Positions 23,153-29,548 of a stretch of 44,052 nt of DNA are shown piece by piece. The DNA is from CAG-552 sp964516925. GTDB lineage: Bacteria; Bacillota; Clostridia; Christensenellales; Pumilibacteraceae. The stretch covers positions 1-44,052 of the forward strand of contig CAZEXL010000012.1 of NCBI GenBank assembly GCA_964516925.1. Reading direction: 5' to 3'. The translations under genes were made by a program, and so were the position numbers. The notes beneath the pieces were generated by a model. The model saw nothing but the letters and a program-made list of their open reading frames with translations. It was not told where the DNA came from and did no database searches. The stretch's first letter is position 1, and every line of letters begins with the position of its first letter.

Positions 23153-24949
23153 CTAAAGTGTCCTTAAAATCTTTTGAAGTTGACGTTCGCAACGAGGCAA
23201 AACGCCTTTGCCGTATACTTGAGCAAGCAAGCTTATAAGCTCTTCGAGCGCAGGTTTTACGTAGTCTTCGAATCTACCCTCTAATTTGAAGAACAGCTTT
23301 TTGCTGAGCATAAAGTCGAGGATATCTTCTTTTTTACCGCCGCACGCAACGAACAGCGGTACGATGTTTTGTATTTGATTTAAGATACGGTTACCTATGG
23401 TAACGTCGAAACGGTCGTAAACGAACGCCGTGATTTTGTCGATAGAAGCAAGGTCTTTTTTGCTAAGACGTCCCTCACCCGAAACAGAAGCGAACATCTT
23501 GTTGAATTCAGTACCGGTAAGCTTTAGCGGCTTGGGAGTATTGTCAGGCGTGAACGGAACGTTGCGAGTAGCGAATTCCATTGCTATTGCGCGGTCGTAA
23601 ACCTTGTCGGTGATGGTAAAAGTAGAGTCGTCGCGGTTAGCCGTACCTACAAACCAGCTGTTTGCGGGTATTTGGATATAACCGTTTTCCAGTTTAACGG
23701 GCGGAACGAAGTCGTGCGGGAAGTTCATTATTTTTACCTTCCAATCCTTTTGAGGATATTCGAGCACGCTTAAAAGATCGGCAAAGTAGTACTCGACACG
23801 AGAGATGTTCATTTCGTCCAAAACGTAGAGGTTGATTGCGTCGGGCGCGTAGTTGGCTTCGTACAAAGCGGCAAGGAATTCGGTTTCGGTGTACGTACCC
23901 GAAAATTCGTTGAAGTATCCGAAAATATTGGACTTGTCGCGCCAAGTAGCCTGAACGGGCATAAACAATACGTTTGCGCCGATAAACTCGGCAAAGTAAC
24001 GCGGAAGCGAAGATTTACCGGTACCCGACAGACCTTCTAAAATTTCGAAGTGACCTGCGCCGAAGCCGCTTATAAAGAAGCGAATGGTATCGATATCGAA
24101 GTACAGCTTGTAGTTTGCGGCAAGATAGTCGCGGAATTTTATGCAGAGCTGTTCGAGCGTTATTTTGTCGCTTTCGCCTGCGGGAAGGTCAAAGCCCTCG
24201 TGAGCAATGTCGATAGAGCTAAGCGTGGGAAACACGAGTTCTCGCTTTTTTAACGAGCCGTTTTCCACAACCGTTTTGCCACCGCTGCCCTCGCCGTTTT
24301 CGGCAACTACGCCGTTGGAAACGTTGTCGGTTTGAGAGGAGACGAGCGCGCCGTCGAAGCTGCCTGCAACGTCGAAATCGGGGTTAAGCCCTTCGTCCTC
24401 GAAAGCGGGTTCGTCCTGCTTAGCAAAGAACTTAAACGGCTTATCTACGAAAATAAAGTTTACGATAAGCATAACGAGCGCGCCTATTGCTACGAAAGCT
24501 CCGACGTACAAAACGGTGGTAAGCAATACGCACTGCCCGAGGTATTTGAACATTTTTGAAATGTTTTCGGCTGTAAGCGGCTTTTGGAAAAGTATACCGA
24601 TAACGACGCCGAGCGCAATGCTTATAAGCGCGCTGGCAACGTACCAAACGATCATTTTAACGGAATGCGGGTTCTTTTTCTTGAACACGGCTATGCGATA
24701 CTCGAAGCAAACGCTACACGCTGCGATTATCGCAAATACGGCGTTGAGTAACACGCTTACAAAGCCGGTACGCGTACCTTGTATCGACTCGAAGTGCATT
24801 CCTTCGGCAATTTTGTTTATAACGTTTTTTGCCGGGAGTATGGCGTGCGCGCCGTCGATGCACGCGCATACGACGATAAGAAGCATCGCGTACAAGCACG
24901 CAAGCGCAATGGTTATAAGCGTTTTTCTCGTAAACAGAGTCTTTATCAT
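23153..24949 (-). CDS. Membrane-anchored McrB-type AAA+ ATPase
   Basis: A 598-residue protein. The first 180 residues hold four transmembrane helices (about 12-32, 60-80, 95-117, 137-167), followed by a disordered Asp/Glu/Ser/Gly linker (180-250) and an AAA+ domain of the McrB/MoxR type: Walker A GLSGTGKSS (about 306-314), Walker B LYVLDEMN (about 371-378), and VGTANRDDST (about 431-440) with the sensor asparagine and an arginine. McrB itself is soluble and binds GTP and modified DNA; here a membrane domain takes the place of the DNA-binding domain. This argues for work at the membrane, not on DNA. GGAGC precedes the ATG by 6 nt. First gene of six that are coupled down to the lipoprotein at 15994. 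Confidence 0.82.
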   Translation of the reverse strand: MIKTLFTRKTLITIALACLYAMLLIVVCACIDGAHAILPAKNVINKIAEGMHFESIQGTRTGFVSVLLNAVFAIIAACSVCFEYRIAVFKKKNPHSVKMIVWYVASALISIALGVVIGILFQKPLTAENISKMFKYLGQCVLLTTVLYVGAFVAIGALVMLIVNFIFVDKPFKFFAKQDEPAFEDEGLNPDFDVAGSFDGALVSSQTDNVSNGVVAENGEGSGGKTVVENGSLKKRELVFPTLSSIDIAHEGFDLPAGESDKITLEQLCIKFRDYLAANYKLYFDIDTIRFFISGFGAGHFEILEGLSGTGKSSLPRYFAEFIGANVLFMPVQATWRDKSNIFGYFNEFSGTYTETEFLAALYEANYAPDAINLYVLDEMNISRVEYYFADLLSVLEYPQKDWKVKIMNFPHDFVPPVKLENGYIQIPANSWFVGTANRDDSTFTITDKVYDRAIAMEFATRNVPFTPDNTPKPLKLTGTEFNKMFASVSGEGRLSKKDLASIDKITAFVYDRFDVTIGNRILNQIQNIVPLFVACGGKKEDILDFMLSKKLFFKLEGRFEDYVKPALEELISLLAQVYGKGVLPRCERQLQKILRTL

Positions 24950-25033
24950 TTTAAGCTCCTTTTTAGTAAGTATAATCTATATTTGCGTTTGCCGTAAGCA
25001 ACGCAACGCCGCAAAGGGCGATTGATTTCATTC

Positions 25034-25981
25034 TTATTGGTTTGAAGATTCGTCCGAAGGAGGATTGTCCTTAAGCAGTTCTTCGGCGACCTCTTTGGAT
25101 ACCAAGCCGCCCTCGCTGAAGTGGTAGATAAATTTGTCGAAGTAGAGTTTTTCGGCAAACTCGGTTGTTACCTTGTTGCCCTCGCCTCGATATTTTTCCA
25201 GCTCTAACGCTTCGATTAGCGCATGAGTACGTTGAGAGCGCGCGTCGGCGATTGCCGCGGTGCGGTTGTCGAACATAACCATGCAGTAGATTATTGCAAG
25301 AATGGTTGCAATACCCGAATACGACTGGAAGAACAAAATGAATATGCCAAGCAGCGGTATGCGCTTGCCGGTGTACTTGCCTATTACGTCGTCCACGGTT
25401 GGATGATAGCTGTCGCTGGCGTCGTTGGAGTCGCCCCGAGTAGTAAACGAACCGTCGCTGTTAAATCGAATGATACGGTGGATTATGTTTACGCCCTCGT
25501 CGTTTACGTACGCGATGGTGTCGTAAAGCTTAAGATCGGACGCGGAATCGACTTTTTGCAGTAATATTATGCTGTAGGTTGGAATTTGGTCGTCGAGATT
25601 GTTGGAATCAAGGTAATACAGATTGTTTTCGTTTTTCTCGCTCATAGAGCCGGAAGCAACGACCATAAGCGTTTTGTCGCCTATCATAGTGGCGTTGTTG
25701 TTGATTCGGTCGATAATGCCGATTACCAAAAAGAACAGAACTATGCAGAACAACACGGAAGAAATTACTTTTTTTATCGATTCGCGAGTGCGCCTGCTTT
25801 TTTCCTGTTGTTCGGCGCCGACTTGCACGTATTCTTCGATTATTTCCACGTCGTACTTGCCGTCGGAATAGGCAATTATTGCCGATTTTGCGTATGAACC
25901 GAATAAAAAGGTGAACACTACCGAAAAGCTGGCTACTGCGATTATCGTTACTATGAGCGATATTAGGTCGAGCGTATCCAT
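25034..25981 (-). CDS. sipW: SipW-like (ER-type) signal peptidase I
   Basis: A 315-residue membrane peptidase that removes signal sequences of a special class of exported proteins (in Bacillus, TasA and TapA). Catalytic residues of the ER/archaeal Ser-His type are visible: Ser112 in VVASGSMSE, His168 in IIHRI (bacterial Lep enzymes have lysine here) and Asp in TRGDSNDASD (184-187). Membrane helices lie at about 8-30, 75-92 and 208-237. It is longer than Bacillus SipW (190) because of an N-terminal helix plus charged loop and an 80-residue C-terminal cytoplasmic tail. GGAGG precedes the ATG. Its presumed substrates lie on both sides of it. Confidence 0.88.
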   Translation of the reverse strand: MDTLDLISLIVTIIAVASFSVVFTFLFGSYAKSAIIAYSDGKYDVEIIEEYVQVGAEQQEKSRRTRESIKKVISSVLFCIVLFFLVIGIIDRINNNATMIGDKTLMVVASGSMSEKNENNLYYLDSNNLDDQIPTYSIILLQKVDSASDLKLYDTIAYVNDEGVNIIHRIIRFNSDGSFTTRGDSNDASDSYHPTVDDVIGKYTGKRIPLLGIFILFFQSYSGIATILAIIYCMVMFDNRTAAIADARSQRTHALIEALELEKYRGEGNKVTTEFAEKLYFDKFIYHFSEGGLVSKEVAEELLKDNPPSDESSNQ

Positions 25982-26036
25982 TGTTGTTCCTCCTTTTTTT
26001 GGTTAGTATGCGCCGATGCGTGTGAATGAATGAGGT

Positions 26037-26065
26037 CTTACTTTTCTATCGACAAGAAAAGCAAG
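26037..26065. repeat. Hairpin repeat, copy 1
   Basis: CTTACTTTTCT and AAGAAAAGCAAG pair with one mismatch; followed, as in other copies, by AAAAGAAGCTT. Member of a hairpin family seen six times in the window. Confidence 0.75.
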
Positions 26066-26090
26066 TAAAAGAAGCTTGGGGGGGGGAAAA

Positions 26091-26227
26091 GGTTTCGCTT
26101 CCGCGAGATTCTTCGCTTACGCTCAGAATGACAGCACGGTTTCGCTTCCGCGGGATTCTTCGCTTACGCTCAGAATGACAGCACGGTTTCGCTTTCGCGA
26201 GATTCTTCGCTTACGCTCAGAATGACA
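26091..26227 (+). repeat. 43-bp dispersed repeat, three tandem copies
   Basis: Copies at 26091, 26138 and 26185, a period of exactly 47 nt, each running from GGTTTCGCTTCCGCG to CTCAGAATGACA. The core GATTCTTCGC..CGCTCAGAATGACA resembles a short interspersed element that I know from many bacterial genomes. Copies differ by one to three bases. Confidence 0.85.
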
Positions 26228-26255
26228 TGTGGTGATCTATTAATTAAAAGCAAGA

Positions 26256-26289
26256 GGGCGAAGACACTGTTTGCTCGGTCTCTTCGCCC
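26256..26289 (-). terminator. Terminator-like stem after the TasA-like gene
   Basis: Minus strand: GGGCGAAGA - 16-nt loop - TCTTCGCCC, then TCTTGCTTTTAATT. The T run is interrupted, so it probably lowers, but does not stop, transcription into sipW. This would fit abundant structural protein and scarce peptidase. Confidence 0.55.
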
Positions 26290-26318
26290 CATTGTATTAA
26301 CTTATAGGCAAACTTATC

Positions 26319-27224
26319 TTATTTAGCCTTCGCGGTAAGCACGATGTCGTAATTAACGACGTTAGTTTCGGCTACGTGCGTAAGCTTAGACTTCATGTCA
26401 TCCAAAACAGCCTTAATCTCAGCCATAGCTACGTCGCGCTCCTGCTGAGTGGTTGCGGAAGAGCTTAATTTTTCGAGCGGACTTGCTTCGTTTTCGTTGT
26501 CGCCGTCGAAGCCGGGGTTAACGAAGTTAAAGTACTCGCCCCATCCGAACTCGACACCGAGCGAGAAAGTTGCAGGGTGGTTCTCGCCGCTACCTACGGT
26601 GATAGAGGCTGCCAAACTGCCGCCGTCAGGATACGCGCTGTCGGCAACGGTTTTTTTGTCAGCGTCGTACGTGATTACACGAACTGCGGAATTAGCTTCG
26701 CCTGCGAAAATATTGCCGTATTGGTCGCGAGCGTACGACGGAAGCTTTACGTAAGCGCGAGCGGTAACCGAGCTGCCGACGGAAGTATCCTTAGCGTAAG
26801 CGTACACACGCTCGTTGCCGTCACCCGTCCAGGTGTAGCCTGCCGCATGCAAAATAGCGTCGGTAACCTTTACGGTGACTTCGAGCGAACCGAAGCGATC
26901 GAAGTTGGTAAACGAACCGCTGAGAGTAACCGAAAGCTTCTCGAAGTCGTCGGACTCCGTTGCGTCAAATCTAACGGCACCTTTATCATCGTCCTTGTCA
27001 GGCGCGAACTGAATGGTACCCAAACCGGTTTCGTCGTTTATAGTAATGGTAAGGCTTTGGTCGTTAACTGCAGAAGCGGTAACGTTGCCGCTTACGCTGT
27101 CCGACGAGTCGGAGCTAAGAAGCCAAGCGGCAAAACCGGTGGTTATTAGCGCAGCGACTACGAACAAGCATAAAGCAAGCGAAACGGCTTTACGCGAAAA
27201 CGCATGCCTAGTTGATTTTTTCAT
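26319..27224 (-). CDS. TasA/camelysin-like SipW substrate
   Basis: A 301-residue exported protein. The N-terminus has basic residues, a hydrophobic core (VSLALCLFVVAALITTGFAA) and WLLSSDSSDSVSGN after it, the layout of SipW-dependent signals such as that of TasA. The mature part is acidic and beta-rich and ends in NYDIVLTAKAK, as TasA/CalY proteins end in a final strand. It shares with the next protein upstream a FGWG...NP segment (FGWGEYFNFVNP) near residue 225, so the two are paralogues. Likely an extracellular fibre or matrix subunit. Terminator-like stem follows. TasA family membership is inferred from signal type, size and the adjacent sipW. Confidence 0.72.
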   Translation of the reverse strand: MKKSTRHAFSRKAVSLALCLFVVAALITTGFAAWLLSSDSSDSVSGNVTASAVNDQSLTITINDETGLGTIQFAPDKDDDKGAVRFDATESDDFEKLSVTLSGSFTNFDRFGSLEVTVKVTDAILHAAGYTWTGDGNERVYAYAKDTSVGSSVTARAYVKLPSYARDQYGNIFAGEANSAVRVITYDADKKTVADSAYPDGGSLAASITVGSGENHPATFSLGVEFGWGEYFNFVNPGFDGDNENEASPLEKLSSSATTQQERDVAMAEIKAVLDDMKSKLTHVAETNVVNYDIVLTAKAK

Positions 27225-27253
27225 AATCTGTCTCCTTATAAATAACTAATAGA

Positions 27254-27994
27254 CTAGCTCAAATCACTGGGGCTTACGGTAATATCGTATTTAGCATTAT
27301 TAAGGTTATTCATAGCTGTAAGCGCAGTTTCAGCTTCGCCATGGCTATCTTCATATTTTTTACCATCAGCGTTGAAATATTCGTACGGATTTTTCGCATT
27401 AAGTTTAGTCGTTCCCCAACCGAACTTAACGGTGATTTCGCAAGTATATTTCGTAGTATCGCTTGCGTCCTGAGTGAACACAGCGCCTTCGCCTGTGACT
27501 TTAAGAGCATAACTGCCGAACGAAGAGCCTTCTGACATTGCCGTGCTTTGAGTCAATGTCGTTCCTCCGTTTAAAACAGAGGGACCGTCTACATAATCTT
27601 TTGCTGCGTTCCAACTGTTATTGCTATCTGTTGCTATGTTAATAACGAAATAAACGTTAGCGGGAAGATAGTCTACGTATTTTGCGTCGTTGAGCTGTAA
27701 GGTTACAACAAAAGTAACCGAAAGATTTTCATTTGCCATATCGGTAGAGGGAACAAGCCAATCGGTGTTGTTGGCAGAGTAGTTGCTCGGCTTACCGAAA
27801 ACGATGCTTGAATTATTATCTTTTGCGGCAACACTAATGGTGTACGAAGCTTCTTCATAACCATAAGTGGTAAACGAGCCGTTTGCCGTTCCTTCGCTGG
27901 CAGGTTTAACGATAATCCATGCGGCGAAGCCCACGCCTACGAGTACGAGCACGGACAAGAGGCTGATAAGTTTGAGACTAAGTTTTCTTTTCAT
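27254..27994 (-). CDS. SipW-type exported protein, paralogue of the TasA-like protein
   Basis: A 246-residue exported protein with the start at 27994 behind AAGGAGAA; an upstream in-frame extension lacks a site. Signal: KRKLSLKLISLLSVLVLVGV then GFAAWIIV, close to the GFAAW of its neighbour. The mature part is a serine/threonine/asparagine-rich beta protein with VKFGWGTTKLNAKNP near residue 195 and a final YDITV strand, both matching the TasA-like protein. First gene of the minus-strand series, 29 nt before the TasA-like gene. Likely a minor or alternative fibre subunit. Confidence 0.7.
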   Translation of the reverse strand: MKRKLSLKLISLLSVLVLVGVGFAAWIIVKPASEGTANGSFTTYGYEEASYTISVAAKDNNSSIVFGKPSNYSANNTDWLVPSTDMANENLSVTFVVTLQLNDAKYVDYLPANVYFVINIATDSNNSWNAAKDYVDGPSVLNGGTTLTQSTAMSEGSSFGSYALKVTGEGAVFTQDASDTTKYTCEITVKFGWGTTKLNAKNPYEYFNADGKKYEDSHGEAETALTAMNNLNNAKYDITVSPSDLS

Positions 27995-28106
27995 ATAAGT
28001 TCTCCTTGTATAAATTACTAGACTAGCGCAGAAAAAAGCAAATTGCATTTACACGCGCACGCCAAAAAGTTTGCATTTGGCTATTCGTATAGCGTAATAC
28101 ACTTCA

Positions 28107-28135
28107 AAAATACACCATGCAAGCTGATTCGTCAA
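28107..28135 (-). promoter_or_regulatory. Candidate promoter of the minus-strand surface operon
   Basis: Minus strand: TTGACG - 17 nt - TATTTT, about 110 nt before the first SipW-type gene. The -10 is two bases off consensus, so regulation is likely. Confidence 0.45.
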
Positions 28136-28208
28136 GAGTTTTTACGCCAAAATCGACTAAAAAAACAAATTATTCTTTATGTAATTGGACATTTTTTGCA
28201 AAAAGCCA

Positions 28209-28217
28209 CCCCCCCCC
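28209..28217 (+). repeat. C9 homopolymer between divergent surface promoters
   Basis: Nine Cs between the minus promoter (28107-28135) and the plus promoter (28279-28307). A 10-bp inverted repeat (TTTTTGTCCT at 28220-28229, AGGACAAAAA at 28267-28276) lies between it and the plus -35 box. Confidence 0.6.
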
Positions 28218-28278
28218 ATTTTTTGTCCTATTTATTGCCGCCCGAAGAAAATAAATTTTGAAACAGAGGACAAAAAGC

Positions 28279-28307
28279 TTGACGAACGAGAAAATATGTT
28301 GGATAAT
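28279..28307 (+). promoter_or_regulatory. Promoter of the plus-strand SipW-type gene
   Basis: TTGACG - 17 nt - GATAAT, giving a leader of about 90 nt that contains a TTATACG...CGTATAA stem before the GGAG site. Confidence 0.55.
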
Positions 28308-28401
28308 TACCATATATTATTATACGTATGCGTGTACGCGCGTATAATGAACGCACTAAGCAAGTTTTGCTTATGCGGAAAATTATTTTGGTTGGAGAAA
28401 A

Positions 28402-29034
28402 ATGCGAAACGTCGTAAAACAAAAACTTAACGTATTTTTTAGCAAGCTTGCTTCGTTTAAGGCGATGTGGCTTTGCTATGCGTTGGCACTTATTGCGATT
28501 GCTTGCGTAGGGTTTTCCAGCTGGGTAATTTACGTACCCGCCTCGCCGGCTACCGTGTACGGCGAATCGTTCACCGTGTATCAGGTGTCGGACTCAGCCA
28601 ACTATATTAGGTTTGAAAGCACCACCGGGTTTAACTACTTCTACTCGGGGTTCACGGACGGAAGCGGGAACATTTTAAAAACGGGCGACATTAAAACCAC
28701 CGTTGCTATCAACGACGATAACATAAGCGGTTTTTTGGAGGGCGGTTACGAAATCACCTTTACGCTTAACGCGGGCGAAAACAGCAGCTTTTTGGGCAAA
28801 ACTACATTTAGTTACGCAGCCGACTCCACTGCGAACCAGTGGACAACCGTGACTGCCGCTGCCGTCGGCAATTCTTGCTCGGCTGTTTTGCAGTCCAAAG
28901 ATCTTAGCGGCTTTACCGACTCGTTTTGCATAAAGTTTACGCTTGATCCGGGCGAGTCGTACGGCGAGTTGTACGACTTTTTGGAGGGCGGAAGTACGTT
29001 TACCCTTTCGGCTATGGTTACGCCGCTTAGTTAA
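28402..29034 (+). CDS. SipW-type exported protein
   Basis: A 210-residue exported protein. After a basic N-terminus (KQKLNVFFSKLASFKAM) comes a hydrophobic helix with ALIAIACVGFSSWVIYVPAS, the same GF(S/A)(S/A)W(V/I)I signature as the two minus-strand proteins. The mature part is Ser/Thr/Gly-rich, predicted all-beta, about 160 residues. No FGWG motif, so it is a third, more distant member. The start follows GGAG by 5 nt. Divergent from the minus-strand operon with its own promoter. Possibly an accessory fibre protein (as TapA is to TasA); that analogy is inference. Confidence 0.65.
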   Translation: MRNVVKQKLNVFFSKLASFKAMWLCYALALIAIACVGFSSWVIYVPASPATVYGESFTVYQVSDSANYIRFESTTGFNYFYSGFTDGSGNILKTGDIKTTVAINDDNISGFLEGGYEITFTLNAGENSSFLGKTTFSYAADSTANQWTTVTAAAVGNSCSAVLQSKDLSGFTDSFCIKFTLDPGESYGELYDFLEGGSTFTLSAMVTPLS

Positions 29035-29080
29035 GGCTTATTCGTTTACGCGCGTGCGCGTGTGCGTGCGTGAGAGGCGA

Positions 29081-29109
29081 CTTACTTTTCTTCCGTGAAG
29101 AAAAGTAAG
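29081..29109. repeat. Hairpin repeat, copy 2
   Basis: Perfect 13-bp stem CTTACTTTTCTTC / GAAGAAAAGTAAG with a CGT loop, followed by CAAAAGAAGCTTAAAGAG. No T run, so not an ordinary terminator. Confidence 0.85.
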
Positions 29110-29148
29110 CAAAAGAAGCTTAAAGAGTGTTGGGCGGTGGTGACAAAT

Positions 29149-29191
29149 GGTTTCGCTTCCGCGAGATTCTTCGCTTACGCTCAGAATGACA
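29149..29191 (+). repeat. 43-bp dispersed repeat, single copy
   Basis: Same element as at 26091, from GGTTTCGCTTCC to AGAATGACA, directly after the tail of hairpin copy 2. Confidence 0.8.
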
Positions 29192-29223
29192 GAAGGTGGT
29201 GTTTGTGCGCTTGATTGTGCCGT

Positions 29224-29252
29224 CTTGCTTTTCTTCCGAGAAGAAAAGTAAG
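29224..29252. repeat. Hairpin repeat, copy 3
   Basis: CTTGCTTTTCTTC / GAAGAAAAGTAAG, 13 bp with one G-U pair, loop CGA, followed by the same 33-bp tail as copy 2. Confidence 0.85.
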
Positions 29253-29312
29253 CAAAAGAAGCTTAAAGAGTGTTGGGCGGTGGTGCCTCTACTGTTACCG
29301 AGTGGAAGGAGT

Positions 29313-29350
29313 TTAACGGAGAGATTGCCGCGCTTCGCTCGTTGGTGACA
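29313..29350 (+). repeat. GAGATTGCC-type dispersed repeat
   Basis: Runs from TAACGGAGAGATTGCCGCG to GGTGACA. Resembles a second short interspersed element (GGAGATTGCCACG...CGCAATGACA) known from many bacterial genomes; two better copies lie at 35462 and 43827. Confidence 0.6.
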
Positions 29351-29354
29351 GTAA

Positions 29355-29490
29355 GGTTTCGCTTCCGCGAGATTCTTTGCTAGCGCTTCAGAATGGCATA
29401 CGGTTTCGCTTCCGCGAGATTCTTCGCTAGCGCTCAGAATGACATGTGGTTTCGCTTCCGCGAGATTCTTCGCTAGCGCTCAGAATGACA
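29355..29490 (+). repeat. 43-bp dispersed repeat, three tandem copies
   Basis: Copies start at 29355, 29402 and 29448. They carry CGCTAGCGCT where the 26091 group has CGCTTACGCT, so each cluster was amplified locally. The cluster ends 59 nt before the start codon of the giant gene. Confidence 0.85.
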
Positions 29491-29548
29491 AAAAGTGGGT
29501 TCGCTTACAATACTAAATTGCTTTACATATTACTTTTGGAGATATTAC

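Larger units (their letters stand above)
25982..26318. other. Repeat-filled gap between sipW and the TasA-like gene
   Basis: 337 bp without a gene. It holds an imperfect hairpin repeat (26037-26065), a 9-nt G run (26078-26086), three tandem copies of the 43-bp repeat and a terminator (26256-26289). I see no convincing promoter for sipW here; it may depend on read-through. Confidence 0.7.
29035..29548. other. Repeat-only gap before the giant gene
   Basis: 514 bp without a gene: an alternating purine-pyrimidine tract (29047-29071), two copies of the hairpin repeat with a shared 33-bp tail (29110-29142 and 29253-29285), four copies of the 43-bp repeat and one GAGATTGCC-type element (29313-29350). 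I see no convincing promoter for the giant gene in it. Confidence 0.75.

Noticed and set aside
21941..24949. McrBC-type restriction (defence) system
   Set aside because: The AAA protein is membrane-anchored, the partner shows no nuclease signature, and both are coupled to an ABC exporter and exported proteins.
26091..26227. Three evenly spaced 43-bp repeats as a small CRISPR array
   Set aside because: The spacing is only 4 nt between repeats, too short for spacers, and the same element occurs dispersed and inverted elsewhere. No cas gene is present.
28185..28430. Small plus-strand ORF across the C9 tract
   Set aside because: No ribosome binding site; it spans the promoter region and runs into the start of the SipW-type gene in another frame.
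29081..29252. Hairpin repeats as intrinsic terminators
   Set aside because: Copies 2 and 3 have no T run after the stem on either strand, unlike the real terminators at 12590, 35248 and 43879.
29495..29548. Upstream GTG start of the giant protein
   Set aside because: It lies just beyond the last 43-bp repeat without a ribosome binding site; the TTG at 29549 has GGAG at the right distance.
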